Assembly: GCF_020166335.1 (NCBI RefSeq)
Contig: NZ_JAIUJR010000005.1
Location: forward strand, 179,311 to 243,310
Reading direction: 5' to 3'
Origin: Winogradskyella alexanderae
GTDB taxonomy: Bacteria; Bacteroidota; Bacteroidia; Flavobacteriales; Flavobacteriaceae
Length of the DNA stretch: 64,000 nucleotides
Translations under genes and position numbers: made by a program
The notes under the pieces: generated by a model
The model's database searches: none
Told to the model about the DNA's origin: nothing
What the model saw: the letters and a program-made list of their open reading frames with translations, nothing else
Shown here: positions 51,129 to 61,094 of the stretch, in pieces
How the letters are laid out: every line of letters starts with the position of its first letter
Position numbering within the stretch: the first letter of the stretch is position 1

Positions 51129-52454
51129 TTATTTTACAGCCTCGTAATTATCATCCCATTCTTTGGGCTTTGGATCGTCGTGAAGTTTGCCTAGTGACTT
51201 AGCAACAACCATTGAAACAGTTGCGTCACCAGTAACATTTACAACTGTACGGCACATATCCAGCGGTCTGTCTACAGCAAAAATTAGTGCCAAACCAATT
51301 GGCAATAATTCAGCTGGAAATCCAATAGACTCCAAGACAATTACCAACATAACCATTCCGGCACTTGGCACGGCTGCACTCCCAATTGAAGCCAATAAGG
51401 CAGTTGCTACTATAACAAGCTGATTTGTAAACGATAAACCTTCGGGCCATATAACTTGCATAATAAATACCGCAGCAATCCCTTGGTATAAGCTTGTACC
51501 GTCCATATTAACTGTTGCGCCGACTGGCAAAACAAAACCTGATACTTCTTTATCAACACCGATATGTTCTTCAACACGTTCCATTGTAACGGGAAGCGTG
51601 GCAGCACTGCTACTTGTTGAAAAGGCAAGAAGTTGCGCTGGGCTTATCTTGTTTAAGAACCATAATGGTGATTTTTTAGTAAAAAACCTAATTAGTAGCA
51701 AATAGAAACCTATCATTAAAATCAGTCCACCTATGACACAGAACGCATACTGCAGTAATTTTATCAGTATTTCCGTATCATCAAATGCTATTATGACATT
51801 TGCCATTAAAGCAAATACCGCATAAGGTGCAAACAACATAATAAGGTCCACCATTTTCATGACTACCTCATTTAAGGAGTCGAAAATATCCACCATGGGT
51901 TTGGCTTTTTCCTCTGGAATGAGCAATAGGCAAATGCCTACGAATAAGGCAAAAAAGATAATCTGAAGCATCTTTGCTTCACCCATAGCAAGGAAAATAT
52001 TACTTGGAAAAATATCTACTAACGCTTGTAATGGCCCAGCGTCTTTCTGTGCACTTGCCTTTATTAATTTATCGGTAACACCAGCATCATTCTCGTACTT
52101 CATTTTTATTTTTTCAATGGTGTCTTGAGGCATACCCTCACCTGGCTTTACAAAATTTACAATGGATAAACCAATAATTATGGCAACCAAGGTTGTACTA
52201 ATGTAGATTAGAATTGTTCGTAAACCCATGTCACGGATTTTAGAAATATCCTTAAGATCCGAAATTCCTTTTATCAAGGACGCTAAAATCAAAGGCACTG
52301 CAATGAGCTTTAACAAATTGATAAAAATTGTACCAAATGGAGCTATCCAATCGGCAACAAATTCTTGACCATCACTGGAATTCATTATAAAACCAAAGAT
52401 GATACCAAGTACCATCCCAATAATAATTTTCCAATGCAATGCAATTTTTTTCAT
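51129..52454 (-). CDS. dicarboxylate/amino acid:cation symporter (DAACS family)
   Basis: This 441-residue inner-membrane protein starts at ATG 52454 (MKKIALHWKIIIGM...). About eight membrane helices and two hairpins. The family motifs are the serine-rich FSTSSSAATLPVTM and the NMDGTSLYQ cation/substrate-binding motif, then IGSAAVPSAGMVML. It takes up dicarboxylates or acidic amino acids with Na+ or H+. An insert of about 40 residues (GEGMPQDTIEKIKM...) lies between helices 3 and 4. It follows chorismate synthase by 37 bp on the same strand. Confidence 0.93.
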   Translation of the reverse strand: MKKIALHWKIIIGMVLGIIFGFIMNSSDGQEFVADWIAPFGTIFINLLKLIAVPLILASLIKGISDLKDISKIRDMGLRTILIYISTTLVAIIIGLSIVNFVKPGEGMPQDTIEKIKMKYENDAGVTDKLIKASAQKDAGPLQALVDIFPSNIFLAMGEAKMLQIIFFALFVGICLLLIPEEKAKPMVDIFDSLNEVVMKMVDLIMLFAPYAVFALMANVIIAFDDTEILIKLLQYAFCVIGGLILMIGFYLLLIRFFTKKSPLWFLNKISPAQLLAFSTSSSAATLPVTMERVEEHIGVDKEVSGFVLPVGATVNMDGTSLYQGIAAVFIMQVIWPEGLSFTNQLVIVATALLASIGSAAVPSAGMVMLVIVLESIGFPAELLPIGLALIFAVDRPLDMCRTVVNVTGDATVSMVVAKSLGKLHDDPKPKEWDDNYEAVK

Positions 52455-52491
52455 AAGCAATATAAAACCCAATGGGTTGGGTTATCGTAGT

Positions 52492-53556
52492 TTAGTTAGT
52501 TTCTTGTTTTCTGAGTAAGGTATAATCTGCTATAACTAAGGCTGCCATTGCCTCTACAATAGGGACTGCTCTAGGAACAACACATGGATCGTGCCTTCCT
52601 TTTCCTTGCATTTCCACAGTCTCTCCAGTACTATTTATGGTATCCTGTTTTTGTAAAGTCGTTGCCACAGGTTTAAATGCTACGTTAAAATAGATGTCCA
52701 TGCCATTACTAATGCCACCTTGCACACCACCTGATCTATTGGTCTGCGTACTTCCATCTTCATTAAATCTGTCGTTATGAGCGCTCCCTAACATTTTTGA
52801 GCCTTCAAACCCACTACCATATTCAAAACCTTTTACAGCATTAATGGATAGCATTGCTTTTCCCAGTTCTGCGTGGAGTTTATCAAAAACCGGTTCTCCA
52901 AGTCCAGCTGGTACATTTTGAATAACACATGTTATGACACCACCAATAGTGTCTCCCTGTTTTTTTACCTCACCGATTCGAGCAATCATTTTTTCTGCAA
53001 TTACTGGATCCGGACAACGTACCACATTAGTTTCAATATTATTAAAGTCTAAATCTTGATAGGGTTTGTCTAGGGATATGGTACCAACAGCAGATGTAAA
53101 AGCGTTAATTTTTAAAGTACTCAAAAACTGTTTTGCAATAGCTCCTGCCACTACTCTACAGGCCGTTTCACGTGCCGAACTTCGCCCACCTCCGCGATAA
53201 TCCCTTACGCCATATTTCTTGTCGTAGGTATAGTCTGCATGACTTGGTCTGTAGACGTCTTTTATATGCGAATAGTCCTTAGATTTTTGGTTGGTGTTTT
53301 TAATTACAAAACCGATTGGTGTTCCAGTTGTTGTACCTTCAAAAATTCCAGAATAAAACTCAACGGTATCAGGTTCCTTGCGTTGTGTTACTATTTTGGA
53401 TTGTCCTGGCTTGCGCCGATCCATTTCAAGCTGAATCAACTCAAAATCGAGTTTTATACCAGCCGGACAGCCATCTATTACACCACCAATTGCTTCACCA
53501 TGAGACTCACCGAAAGTAGTGAGTTTAAATAACTTTCCGAAGGAATTCCCTGCCAT
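52492..53556 (-). CDS. aroC: chorismate synthase
   Basis: This 354-residue protein has [18 protein letters not shown] at the start, [17 protein letters not shown], the [20 protein letters not shown] signature and the late [17 protein letters not shown] motif. It converts EPSP to chorismate with reduced FMN, the last step of the shikimate pathway. Complete in length. It is probably in one transcript with the downstream symporter. Confidence 0.96.
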   Translation of the reverse strand: MAGNSFGKLFKLTTFGESHGEAIGGVIDGCPAGIKLDFELIQLEMDRRKPGQSKIVTQRKEPDTVEFYSGIFEGTTTGTPIGFVIKNTNQKSKDYSHIKDVYRPSHADYTYDKKYGVRDYRGGGRSSARETACRVVAGAIAKQFLSTLKINAFTSAVGTISLDKPYQDLDFNNIETNVVRCPDPVIAEKMIARIGEVKKQGDTIGGVITCVIQNVPAGLGEPVFDKLHAELGKAMLSINAVKGFEYGSGFEGSKMLGSAHNDRFNEDGSTQTNRSGGVQGGISNGMDIYFNVAFKPVATTLQKQDTINSTGETVEMQGKGRHDPCVVPRAVPIVEAMAALVIADYTLLRKQETN

Positions 53557-53763
53557 TAAATCTAAATTTATGCTAAAGTAAATGTATTATAAGAGAAACA
53601 AAAATTGAAATGTCTTTTTTAGATTGTTATTGCTATGTTAAGCGATAAGGAGCTACTCTATTTGTTGGTAACAATAGCATAACAGTTTCAACTGAATTTT
53701 TAATTTTTCCTTTACACCAAAATTGTCTTTTATCCTTTGATTTGCAATTATTAATAGCACGTT

Positions 53764-54612
53764 TTGAAACTAAAAAGGAAAGTTGAAATTGCAGTAATTT
53801 CTGATGTCCATCTTGGGACCTTTGGCTGTCAAGCCAAGCAGTTACTTACTTACCTTAATAGTATTGAGCCAAAAAAACTCGTATTAAACGGTGATATTAT
53901 TGATATTTGGCAGTTTAAGAAACGTTACTTCCCAAAGTCGCATTTAAGCGTTATCAAAAAAATAATGGACTTTGCTTCTAATGGTACCGAAGTGATCTAT
54001 ATTACAGGTAACCATGACGAAATGTTGCGAAAATTTACCGATACAACAATTGGCAACATCTCCATAGTCAATAAGCTCGTCCTAAATTTAGATGGCAAAC
54101 GCGCATGGTTTTTTCATGGTGATGTTTTTGATGTTTCTATGCAAAATGCAAAATGGTTGGCCAAACTTGGTGGTTGGGGATATGATATCCTTATTTTAAT
54201 AAACAGTTTTATAAATTGGTGCTTAGAAAAACTAGGTAGAGAGCGCTATTCCTTATCCAAAAAAATAAAGGATAATGTAAAAAGTGCAGTTAAATATATC
54301 AATGATTTTGAAGACGTAGCTACCGAATTGGCAATTGAAAATGGTTACGATTACGTAATCTGTGGGCATATACACCAACCTAAAATGCTGATTAAGGAAA
54401 ATAAACACGGTAAAACCACCTATTTAAATTCAGGAGATTGGATTGAAAATTTCACAGCATTGGAGTATCAATTTAAACGTTGGAAGGTCTATAACTATAC
54501 AAACGATAAATTAGCACCATTCTTTACCGATAGCGATTTACAAACCATGGATATGCAAGATTTGATTGCGGCCATCACTATTGTAGACAATCCCAAAAAA
54601 AAGAAAAACTGA
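53764..54612 (+). CDS. LpxH-like UDP-2,3-diacylglucosamine diphosphatase family phosphoesterase
   Basis: This 282-residue metallophosphoesterase has a TTG start at 53764. Motifs are ISDVHLGTFGC (DxH), NGDIIDIW (GD), GNHDE (GNHD), then FHGDVFD and GHIHQPKM (GHxH). It resembles LpxH/LpxG-type enzymes, which hydrolyse UDP-diacylglucosamine in lipid A synthesis, but other cytoplasmic phosphoesterases share this pattern. It is preceded by 207 bp without clear signals and ends 1 bp before the convergent oxidase gene. Confidence 0.83.
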   Translation: MKLKRKVEIAVISDVHLGTFGCQAKQLLTYLNSIEPKKLVLNGDIIDIWQFKKRYFPKSHLSVIKKIMDFASNGTEVIYITGNHDEMLRKFTDTTIGNISIVNKLVLNLDGKRAWFFHGDVFDVSMQNAKWLAKLGGWGYDILILINSFINWCLEKLGRERYSLSKKIKDNVKSAVKYINDFEDVATELAIENGYDYVICGHIHQPKMLIKENKHGKTTYLNSGDWIENFTALEYQFKRWKVYNYTNDKLAPFFTDSDLQTMDMQDLIAAITIVDNPKKKKN

Positions 54613-54613
54613 T

Positions 54614-56005
54614 TTAGTCGAAATCTAAAATTTTACCTGGATTCAATAGGTTTTTTGGATCTAAGGTAATTTTAAGTTGTTTCATTAAATATAATTCTGC
54701 GTCGGTTCTACAGAGCGGCAAATAGACTTTTTTATGCAGTCCTATACCGTGTTCTGCAGAAACTGAGCCGTTTAGACCTTTAATTGGTTGATATACAATA
54801 GTATTAATAGCCATTCTTAAACTATCACTTTGATTCGTTTTACCTATTATAAAGTGGATATTTCCATCGCCAACATGACCAAATGGAAATACGTGAGTAA
54901 CACCTTCAACCGTTTTTAATTGTTCAGAAATTATTGCAATAGTTTCACCTATAGCATGTATTGGTAAGCTAATATCAAAGTGCTGGTCGTAATCGCAGAC
55001 TGCAACTAAGGCATCAACGTTTTCTCTTATGTTCCAGAACCAACTTAGTTCTGACGCGGTGTAAGCCAAAGCTCCATCGAGAATTAATTCATTATTAAGT
55101 GCTTCTTCTAATAATTGCTCCATGCGGTTTTGGTCCTCGGTTTGGTTACTTCCCAAACCTTCAATGAGAACGTAATAATTATAATCGTAAGGTAAAGGTG
55201 ATCTATCTATGGATGGATCCTTTGTTAAGGTAATAAAAGTCTCTTTCCAAATCAATTCATAGCTACTAAGGGTTCCTGCCAAACCTTTATCTACATATCG
55301 CATAAATTCTACAACTTTATCATAGTCATTTATACCTACAAATGCACTTTTTCTGCTTTTTGGTGCTTCAACTAATTTTAAGACAGCTTTAGTTACGATA
55401 CCCAAAGTGCCCTCAGAGCCAATAAACAATTGTTTTAGGTCGTAACCCGAGTTATCCTTAATTACCTTTTTTAAGGAAGATAAAACAGTACCGTCACTTA
55501 GCACTACCTCAAGGCCAAGAACAAGATTCCGAGTCATTCCAAATCGGATGACCTGCAAACCTCCAGCGTTTGTAGCTATTGCACCACCAATCTGAGCAGA
55601 TCCTTTAGCACCGTAGTTTAATGGAAATAAAAGCCCTTTTTCTGCAACAGCATTCTGTACGTTCTCAAGTATGGCTCCTGCTTCAACCGTAATTGTTCTG
55701 CTTTGAAGATCCGGATTCTCTATAGCGTCCATGCGCTCCATAGATATCACAATTTCGTCTCCATTGGTTTCTGTACTACCGACTAGATTTGTTAATCCAC
55801 CAAAAACAATTACCGGTTGCTCTTGAGCGTAACAGATTTTCATTATAGAGGCTACTTGTTCTGTAGTATGTGGGAGTAGCATGGCCTTAACGTTCAAAGG
55901 TTCATCCATCCTCCAAATATGGTGGTACCGATTTTTAAGCGCTTCACCGTATACTATCTGATCCGTATTCAGTACCGTATGGAATGATTCTAAAAGCGTA
56001 TTCAT
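54614..56005 (-). CDS. FAD-linked oxidase (GlcD/D-lactate dehydrogenase family)
   Basis: This 463-residue protein starts at ATG 56005 (MNTLLESFHTVLN...); longer in-frame starts add no conserved residues. The PCMH FAD-binding domain has VIVFGGLTNLVG, QIGGAIATNAGG and GSEGTLGIVTK. The C-terminal cap has FPFGHVGDGNIHFI and SAEHGIGLHK. The substrate is a D-2-hydroxyacid such as D-lactate, glycolate or 2-hydroxyglutarate; which one cannot be told. It lacks a C-terminal Fe-S domain, so electrons leave by another partner. Confidence 0.88.
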   Translation of the reverse strand: MNTLLESFHTVLNTDQIVYGEALKNRYHHIWRMDEPLNVKAMLLPHTTEQVASIMKICYAQEQPVIVFGGLTNLVGSTETNGDEIVISMERMDAIENPDLQSRTITVEAGAILENVQNAVAEKGLLFPLNYGAKGSAQIGGAIATNAGGLQVIRFGMTRNLVLGLEVVLSDGTVLSSLKKVIKDNSGYDLKQLFIGSEGTLGIVTKAVLKLVEAPKSRKSAFVGINDYDKVVEFMRYVDKGLAGTLSSYELIWKETFITLTKDPSIDRSPLPYDYNYYVLIEGLGSNQTEDQNRMEQLLEEALNNELILDGALAYTASELSWFWNIRENVDALVAVCDYDQHFDISLPIHAIGETIAIISEQLKTVEGVTHVFPFGHVGDGNIHFIIGKTNQSDSLRMAINTIVYQPIKGLNGSVSAEHGIGLHKKVYLPLCRTDAELYLMKQLKITLDPKNLLNPGKILDFD

Positions 56006-56112
56006 TTTATGAGTTTCGTTTCTATGCATATGAATGAAAATTGAGCTATTCACTCTTAATAAAAATGTTTATAAATCTATGAAGAATTCTAATAAATATT
56101 TTCTTTTGGCGT

Positions 56113-56120
56113 TATTTTTG
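56113..56120 (+). promoter_or_regulatory. -7 promoter element (TATTTTTG)
   Basis: TATTTTTG at 56113-56120 is 35 nt before the ATG at 56156. No clear -33 box. Confidence 0.5.
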
Positions 56121-56155
56121 TAAGCATTTACGAAATCAATAAATAACGATATACT

Positions 56156-56650
56156 ATGAAGAAATTAGTTTTAACTACAGTAACTGTTTTTGCTATACTT
56201 TTAATGGGCAATGCACAGGAAATTGCAGAAAATGCTATAGGTCTTAGGCTTGGCGATAGCGATGGTTTTGGGGCAGAAATCTCATACCAAAGGGCTTTGG
56301 GTGATAACAACCGATTGGAGGTTGACCTTGGATTGCGTTCCGGTAATGACTTTGATGGTTTTAAAATTGCTGGACTCTATCAATGGGTATGGCAACTGGA
56401 TGGCGATTTTAACTGGTATGCTGGTGCTGGTGGCGGTATAGCCAGCTATGAGTTTGATAACAGCCCTCCTGGATTTGATGATGGCGAAACTTTTGTATTC
56501 GTAGCAGGGAATGTAGGCATAGAGTATAGTTTTGACATCCCTTTGATGTTATCTCTAGACTTTAGACCAGAATTAGGTTTTGGAGACGACATATACGATA
56601 ATGATGACTTGGATTTTGACATAGCCTTGGGTATACGTTATCAGTTTTAA
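56156..56650 (+). CDS. small outer-membrane beta-barrel protein
   Basis: This 164-residue protein has a signal peptide (MKKLVLTTVTVFAILLMGNAQ). Glycine- and aspartate-rich amphipathic strands follow (GLRLGDSDGFGAEISYQRAL, NWYAGAGGGIASYEF), ending in FDIALGIRYQF, a final strand with terminal phenylalanine as usual for outer-membrane barrels. Probably eight strands. It may be a structural or adhesive surface protein. It is monocistronic, with a promoter element and a strong terminator. Confidence 0.75.
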   Translation: MKKLVLTTVTVFAILLMGNAQEIAENAIGLRLGDSDGFGAEISYQRALGDNNRLEVDLGLRSGNDFDGFKIAGLYQWVWQLDGDFNWYAGAGGGIASYEFDNSPPGFDDGETFVFVAGNVGIEYSFDIPLMLSLDFRPELGFGDDIYDNDDLDFDIALGIRYQF

Positions 56651-56672
56651 TCACTTAGTAACATGATATATC

Positions 56673-56698
56673 AACCACCTCGACAGGTGGTTTTTTTT
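56673..56698 (+). terminator. rho-independent terminator
   Basis: AACCACCT (56673-56680) and AGGTGGTT (56685-56692) with a 4-nt loop and a run of Ts to 56698. Confidence 0.92.
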
Positions 56699-56745
56699 GA
56701 TTAAAATTCTAACAAATTATTTAATTCGAAACTCGCAAAATTCCT

Positions 56746-56753
56746 TAATTTTG
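56746..56753 (+). promoter_or_regulatory. -7 promoter element of gcvT
   Basis: TAATTTTG at 56746-56753 gives a leader of about 70 nt before gcvT. No typical -33 TTG; no glycine-riboswitch core recognised in the leader. Confidence 0.45.
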
Positions 56754-56830
56754 CGCATCCTAAATTGATGCTTAATCCTTAAAATTAACACTTCAGTTTA
56801 AACAGATACTGAAATAAATTCAGCACAAAA

Positions 56831-57913
56831 ATGAAAAACACTGCATTAACAGACACACACATAGCACTAGGCGCCAAAATGGTTCCTTTTGCTGGTTACA
56901 ATATGCCTGTACAATACGAAGGCGTTAATATAGAACACGAAACGGTAAGAAATGTAGTTGGTGTTTTTGATGTGTCGCACATGGGCGAATTTTTAGTTGA
57001 AGGCCCCAACGCACTAGATTTAGTTCAAAAAGTTACTAGCAACGACGCATCTAAACTCACCGTTGGAAAGGCGCAATACAGTTGCATACCAAACGATAAT
57101 GGTGGCATTGTAGACGACTTAATTGTATACAGAGTTAAGGACGAAACCTACTTACTGGTTGTAAATGCCGCAAATATTCAAAAGGACTGGGATTTCATTA
57201 CCTCCAAAAATGATGTCGGCGCAACAATGCGGAACTTAAGTGACGATTATTCGTTATTGGCCATTCAAGGTCCTAAAGCGGTTGAAGCGATGCAAACCTT
57301 ATCATCCCACGATTTATTTCAAATAGGCTTTTACAATTTTATTGTAGGTGACTTTGCGGGAATAGACCACGTGATCATATCAGCAACCGGATACACCGGT
57401 AGCGGCGGCTTTGAAATTTACTGCAAGAACTCTGAAGTAAAACAAATATGGGACAAGGTCATGGAAGCTGGGGCACCCTATGGCATCAAACCCATTGGTT
57501 TGGCCGCAAGGGATACCTTGCGTTTAGAAATGGGCTACAGCCTTTATGGCAATGATATAGATGATACCACATCGCCTTTTGAAGCAGGTTTAGGCTGGAT
57601 TGTAAAATTCACTAAAACCTTTACCAATTCAGAAAATCTGTCTGAACAGAAAAAAAGCATTCTAAAACGCAAACTTGTAGCATTTGAGCTTGACGAGAAA
57701 GGGATACCAAGACGCGGTTACGATATTGTTGATGCAAATGGTAAAGCCATTGGAAAAGTAACTTCAGGAACCATGTCACCTTCTTTAAAAAAAGGTATAG
57801 GATTAGGCTACGTATCTCCAGCCTATACTGGATTTGGCAGCAAAATATACATACAGGTACGTAAAAAAGCAATTCCTGCAACCGTTGTAAAACTTCCATT
57901 TTACAAGGGCTAA
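56831..57913 (+). CDS. gcvT: aminomethyltransferase, glycine cleavage T protein
   Basis: This 360-residue protein has [46 protein letters not shown] and [12 protein letters not shown], the standard sequence of GcvT. It transfers the methylene group from the H-protein-bound aminomethyl to tetrahydrofolate, releasing ammonia. The usual length. It stands apart from the other gcv genes, as is frequent in flavobacteria. It is followed by an epimerase gene 28 bp later, and phhB and yebC-type genes follow on the same strand. Confidence 0.95.
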   Translation: MKNTALTDTHIALGAKMVPFAGYNMPVQYEGVNIEHETVRNVVGVFDVSHMGEFLVEGPNALDLVQKVTSNDASKLTVGKAQYSCIPNDNGGIVDDLIVYRVKDETYLLVVNAANIQKDWDFITSKNDVGATMRNLSDDYSLLAIQGPKAVEAMQTLSSHDLFQIGFYNFIVGDFAGIDHVIISATGYTGSGGFEIYCKNSEVKQIWDKVMEAGAPYGIKPIGLAARDTLRLEMGYSLYGNDIDDTTSPFEAGLGWIVKFTKTFTNSENLSEQKKSILKRKLVAFELDEKGIPRRGYDIVDANGKAIGKVTSGTMSPSLKKGIGLGYVSPAYTGFGSKIYIQVRKKAIPATVVKLPFYKG

Positions 57914-57941
57914 AAGCCTGGCTTAAATTGCTGGTGGATCA

Positions 57942-58772
57942 ATGAAGAAGGATTTAAACAAACATCGCATTCTTATTCTCGGAGGAAGTGGTTATATCGG
58001 TAATGCCCTGTATAAAGAATTAGGACCCTATTTTAGAACTTATGGCACTTACCTAACACCAAAACGTGAGTTTGAAAGCAACAAACAGTTCTTTCAGTAC
58101 GCTGTAGAAGAAGATGATGTTTATGAAATACTCGAGGCCTGCAAACCAACTATTATTATTTCTGCTATGCGTGGGGATTTTCACGCGCAGACTATTGCAC
58201 ACCAGCATGTTGCAGAATATGCTTTAGAGTATGGCAGTCGCATTATATTTCTGTCTTCTGCCAATGCTTTTGATGCCTACAGCAAATATCCAAGTTATGA
58301 ACTGGATAAAACGCTGAGCCATAGCAAATACGGCCATTTTAAAATTAAGATAGAGAATATGCTCTTGCGCTTGCCTAAACGCCAAGTCGCTGTTTTGAGA
58401 TTACCAATGGTTTTTGGACCAAATTCACCAAGAATTCAAGAGATTAAGCAGCGTATTGATGAGAAGGAGCCTGTAGAGATTTTCCCTAATCTTATTATGA
58501 ATGTAACCCTTGACAAAAAGGTTACACAACAAGTACATTACATTATTAACCGGAATAAATACGGTATTTTCCATTTAGGGAGTACCGATTTGGTACATCA
58601 CGATGAATTTATAAAAACCCTGCTTTCGGTTATTGCCAACGGTAATGTAAAATACAAGCATGTTTATACGACCAATGAAGACCGCTATTTGGCAGTACTC
58701 CCTAAATTCAATAAATTACCCAAACACCTTCAAATTACCAGTGAGGACGTGTTAGAAGAACTTCATAAATAA
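57942..58772 (+). CDS. NAD-dependent sugar epimerase/dehydrogenase (RmlD-like SDR)
   Basis: This 276-residue protein has a Rossmann motif RILILGGSGYIGNAL (GxxGxxG) and an extended-SDR layout: II ISAMRGDFHAQTIA region, IIFLSSANAFDAYSKYPSYELDKT (Ser and Tyr-x3-Lys catalytic region) and LRLPMVFGPNSPR. It is likely to act on a nucleotide-sugar or another small substrate. It follows gcvT closely, though no functional link is evident. Confidence 0.82.
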   Translation: MKKDLNKHRILILGGSGYIGNALYKELGPYFRTYGTYLTPKREFESNKQFFQYAVEEDDVYEILEACKPTIIISAMRGDFHAQTIAHQHVAEYALEYGSRIIFLSSANAFDAYSKYPSYELDKTLSHSKYGHFKIKIENMLLRLPKRQVAVLRLPMVFGPNSPRIQEIKQRIDEKEPVEIFPNLIMNVTLDKKVTQQVHYIINRNKYGIFHLGSTDLVHHDEFIKTLLSVIANGNVKYKHVYTTNEDRYLAVLPKFNKLPKHLQITSEDVLEELHK

Positions 58773-58823
58773 GCTTGTGCCAACGCCACTTATTTAGTAC
58801 TTTTCGGTAAAACAAAAACACAT

Positions 58824-59111
58824 ATGAAACTAGACGATGCTACAATAGAAAAAAGATTATTACGCTTTCCGGATTGGGAATTTCATAACAGCGCTATTCA
58901 TGCCGAATTTGAATTCGACAATTTTAAGGACTGTTTCAGTGCTATGAGCCGCATTGCTTTTGAGTGTGAAGCCCTTAACCATCATCCGGATTGGAGTAAT
59001 GTATATAATGTGCTTCGTATTTCACTATCTACCCATGATGAAGGAGGCGTAACCCAAAAAGACTTTGATTTGGCAGCAGCTATTGAAGCTATTGTAGAGG
59101 TTGAAGACTAG
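58824..59111 (+). CDS. pterin-4a-carbinolamine dehydratase
   Basis: This 95-residue protein has ALNHHPDWSNVYN (the HHP...W active site), FPDWEFHNSAIH and the late DLAAAIEAI. It dehydrates 4a-hydroxytetrahydrobiopterin and in bacteria supports pterin recycling for phenylalanine hydroxylase. Complete in length. It follows the SDR gene after 51 bp. Confidence 0.93.
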   Translation: MKLDDATIEKRLLRFPDWEFHNSAIHAEFEFDNFKDCFSAMSRIAFECEALNHHPDWSNVYNVLRISLSTHDEGGVTQKDFDLAAAIEAIVEVED

Positions 59112-59167
59112 ACTAAAGCACTACTATTCACCCTAAAGATTGAGTTCGTTAAACTTTAATATTTTAC

Positions 59168-59175
59168 TACATTTG
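59168..59175 (+). promoter_or_regulatory. -7 promoter element of the YebC-like gene
   Basis: TACATTTG at 59168-59175, 55 nt before the ATG at 59231, exact match to TAnnTTTG. Confidence 0.5.
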
Positions 59176-59230
59176 TTTTGCCTTGATTAAAAGGTTTTCA
59201 TTTTAATTATTATAACTATTCACGCTAACT

Positions 59231-59983
59231 ATGGGAAGAGCTTTTGAGTTTAGAAAAGCACGAAAAATGAAACGTTGGGCTGCAATGAGCAAAGCCTTTA
59301 CGCGTATTGGAAAAGATATTGTAATGGCTGTTAAGGAAGGTGGTCCGGATCCTGACAGTAATTCACGGCTTAGGGCGGTAATACAAAATGCTAAGTCCGT
59401 AAACATGCCCAAGGATAATATTGAGCGTGCCATTAAACGCGCATCAGACAAAAGCCAGGGCGATTATAAGGAGGTTTTGTTTGAAGGCTATGCACAACAT
59501 GGTATTGCCATTTTGGTAGAAACGGCTACCGATAATAACACACGTACGGTTGCCAACATTAGGAGCTATTTTAACAAGTGCGACGGAAGTCTAGGGACAT
59601 CAGGTTCTGTAGCGTTTATGTTTGACCACACCTGTAATTTTAAAATCAATGGCGATGGTTTGGATTTAGAAGAATTAGAGCTAGAGCTTATTGATTTTGG
59701 CGTTGAGGAAATATTTGAAGATACGGACCAGGACGAGGAGGGAAAAGAAATTACCAGTGTAATGATCTATGCGCCATTTGAAAGTTTTGGCAACATACAG
59801 TCCTATTTGGAAGAAAATAACATAGAAATTCTATCCTCTGGTTTTGAGCGTATTCCGCAGGTGACCAAAAAGCTATCACCAGAACAAATGGAAGATGTTG
59901 AGAAGCTATTGGAAAAAATCGAGGAAGACGATGATGTGCAGAATGTGTACCATACTATGGAAGAAGCGATGGAAGACAAATAA
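59231..59983 (+). CDS. YebC/PmpR-family protein
   Basis: This 250-residue protein starts MGRAFEFRKARKMKRWAAMSKAFTRIGKDI and has GGPDPDSNSRLRAVIQNAKSVNMPKDNIERAI and YEGYA/FEGYAQHGIAI, with an acidic C-terminal part. YebC-family proteins bind DNA or the ribosome and are linked to transcription control or translation of difficult stretches. Complete in length, and monocistronic. Confidence 0.95.
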   Translation: MGRAFEFRKARKMKRWAAMSKAFTRIGKDIVMAVKEGGPDPDSNSRLRAVIQNAKSVNMPKDNIERAIKRASDKSQGDYKEVLFEGYAQHGIAILVETATDNNTRTVANIRSYFNKCDGSLGTSGSVAFMFDHTCNFKINGDGLDLEELELELIDFGVEEIFEDTDQDEEGKEITSVMIYAPFESFGNIQSYLEENNIEILSSGFERIPQVTKKLSPEQMEDVEKLLEKIEEDDDVQNVYHTMEEAMEDK

Positions 59984-60095
59984 TCCTAATCTGACAAAAG
60001 TTCTTTATTTTTAGGAAAATTACTAAATAACCATGTAAATAAATATTTGGTTGTCAAATTTTAATTAACGTTAATGCCAAAGAAAAGGGTTTTCT

Positions 60096-60743
60096 TCAAG
60101 AAGCATAATTAGTCTTCTTTTGTTTTTTTCGGTATATATCGAAAGGGTCTAGAAATTCGTCCTGATCTATGGCAACATCTGATTTTGATGTCAATTTAAG
60201 TAATGTCCAATATAGAATCTTAACATCGAGTAAAAAAGTCAATTTTTCCACATATTGTACATCCAAAGCAAAGCGATCTTCCCAAACTAGATTATTTCTA
60301 CCTTTTACTTGTGCAAGTCCGGTTACACCTGGTTTAACATTGTGACGTTTTCTTTCTATGTCATTGTAATGAGGGATGTAATAGACAGGGAGAGGTCTCG
60401 GACCTATTAGGCTCATGTCACCTTTTAGGACATTAATCAATTGTGGAATTTCATCTAAAGAATATCTTCTAATAAACTTGCCAATTTTGGTGGTACGTAC
60501 TCTCATCGAAAGCAGATTGCCATTGGAATCTTTCCTGTCATTCATGGACTTGAATTTGATAATCTTAAAAATTTTCCCATTCTTACCCGGTCTTTCTTGA
60601 AAGAAAAATGGTAAACCTTTAAAATCAATCCAAAGAATTATTGTTAGGATGACAAACAAAGGAGAAATAATTAAAATACCAAATAAAGCAGCGCCAAGGT
60701 CAAAAAGAGGTTTAACATAATTAACGTATAGATTATTGGACAT
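60096..60743 (-). CDS. initiating sugar (glycosyl-1-phosphate) transferase
   Basis: This 215-residue protein starts at ATG 60743 (MSNNLYVNYVKPLFDL...). One membrane segment (about 14-36, ALFGILIISPLFVILTIILW) precedes a cytoplasmic catalytic part: IKFKSMNDR, RYSLDEIPQLINVLKGDMS, IGPRPLP and VKPGVTGLAQVKGRN, all hallmarks of the PglC/WcaJ family. It transfers a sugar phosphate from UDP-sugar to undecaprenyl phosphate, starting a surface polysaccharide. An in-frame ATG at 60899 would add 52 residues including a hydrophobic patch, so a longer form is possible. Confidence 0.9.
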   Translation of the reverse strand: MSNNLYVNYVKPLFDLGAALFGILIISPLFVILTIILWIDFKGLPFFFQERPGKNGKIFKIIKFKSMNDRKDSNGNLLSMRVRTTKIGKFIRRYSLDEIPQLINVLKGDMSLIGPRPLPVYYIPHYNDIERKRHNVKPGVTGLAQVKGRNNLVWEDRFALDVQYVEKLTFLLDVKILYWTLLKLTSKSDVAIDQDEFLDPFDIYRKKQKKTNYAS

Positions 60744-61094
60744 GCGATTATGAATTAAGTAATAGATTGTTTTAATTGTATTAACAAATAAAAATAAATA
60801 ATTCTGCCCTAACCAATTTAGACGACGAAAGTCAAATCCATGGGATATATCACTAGAATATGGCAAATCTGCAGTATTCAAAACAACTAGTAAACGCACA
60901 ATGTGTTAAAAGTCGAAAACAATCAATCAAAACCTTAATCAAAATTGTGTGATAATTACCTTAAGCTTAAGATGAACATTCGATATTTTTTCCCTTTAAA
61001 CAGTTCCCCATTGATTTGAAAATAATGAAAAATCTTTCAAATTGGAGATTGAAGTTGCCTTAGATTTCAGTGCTTAGCTTTTTTTATTCTTTAA
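60744..61094. other. intergenic gap with a 12-bp palindrome
   Basis: 351 bp between the sugar transferase start and the epimerase stop, both on the minus strand. Bases 60744-60899 are an in-frame extension of the transferase frame. The perfect palindrome CTTAAGCTTAAG is at 60960-60971. No terminator or -7 element was recognised. Confidence 0.5.

Noticed and set aside
56754..56830. Glycine riboswitch before gcvT
   Set aside because: The leader is only about 75 nt, AT-rich, and shows no conserved glycine aptamer core.
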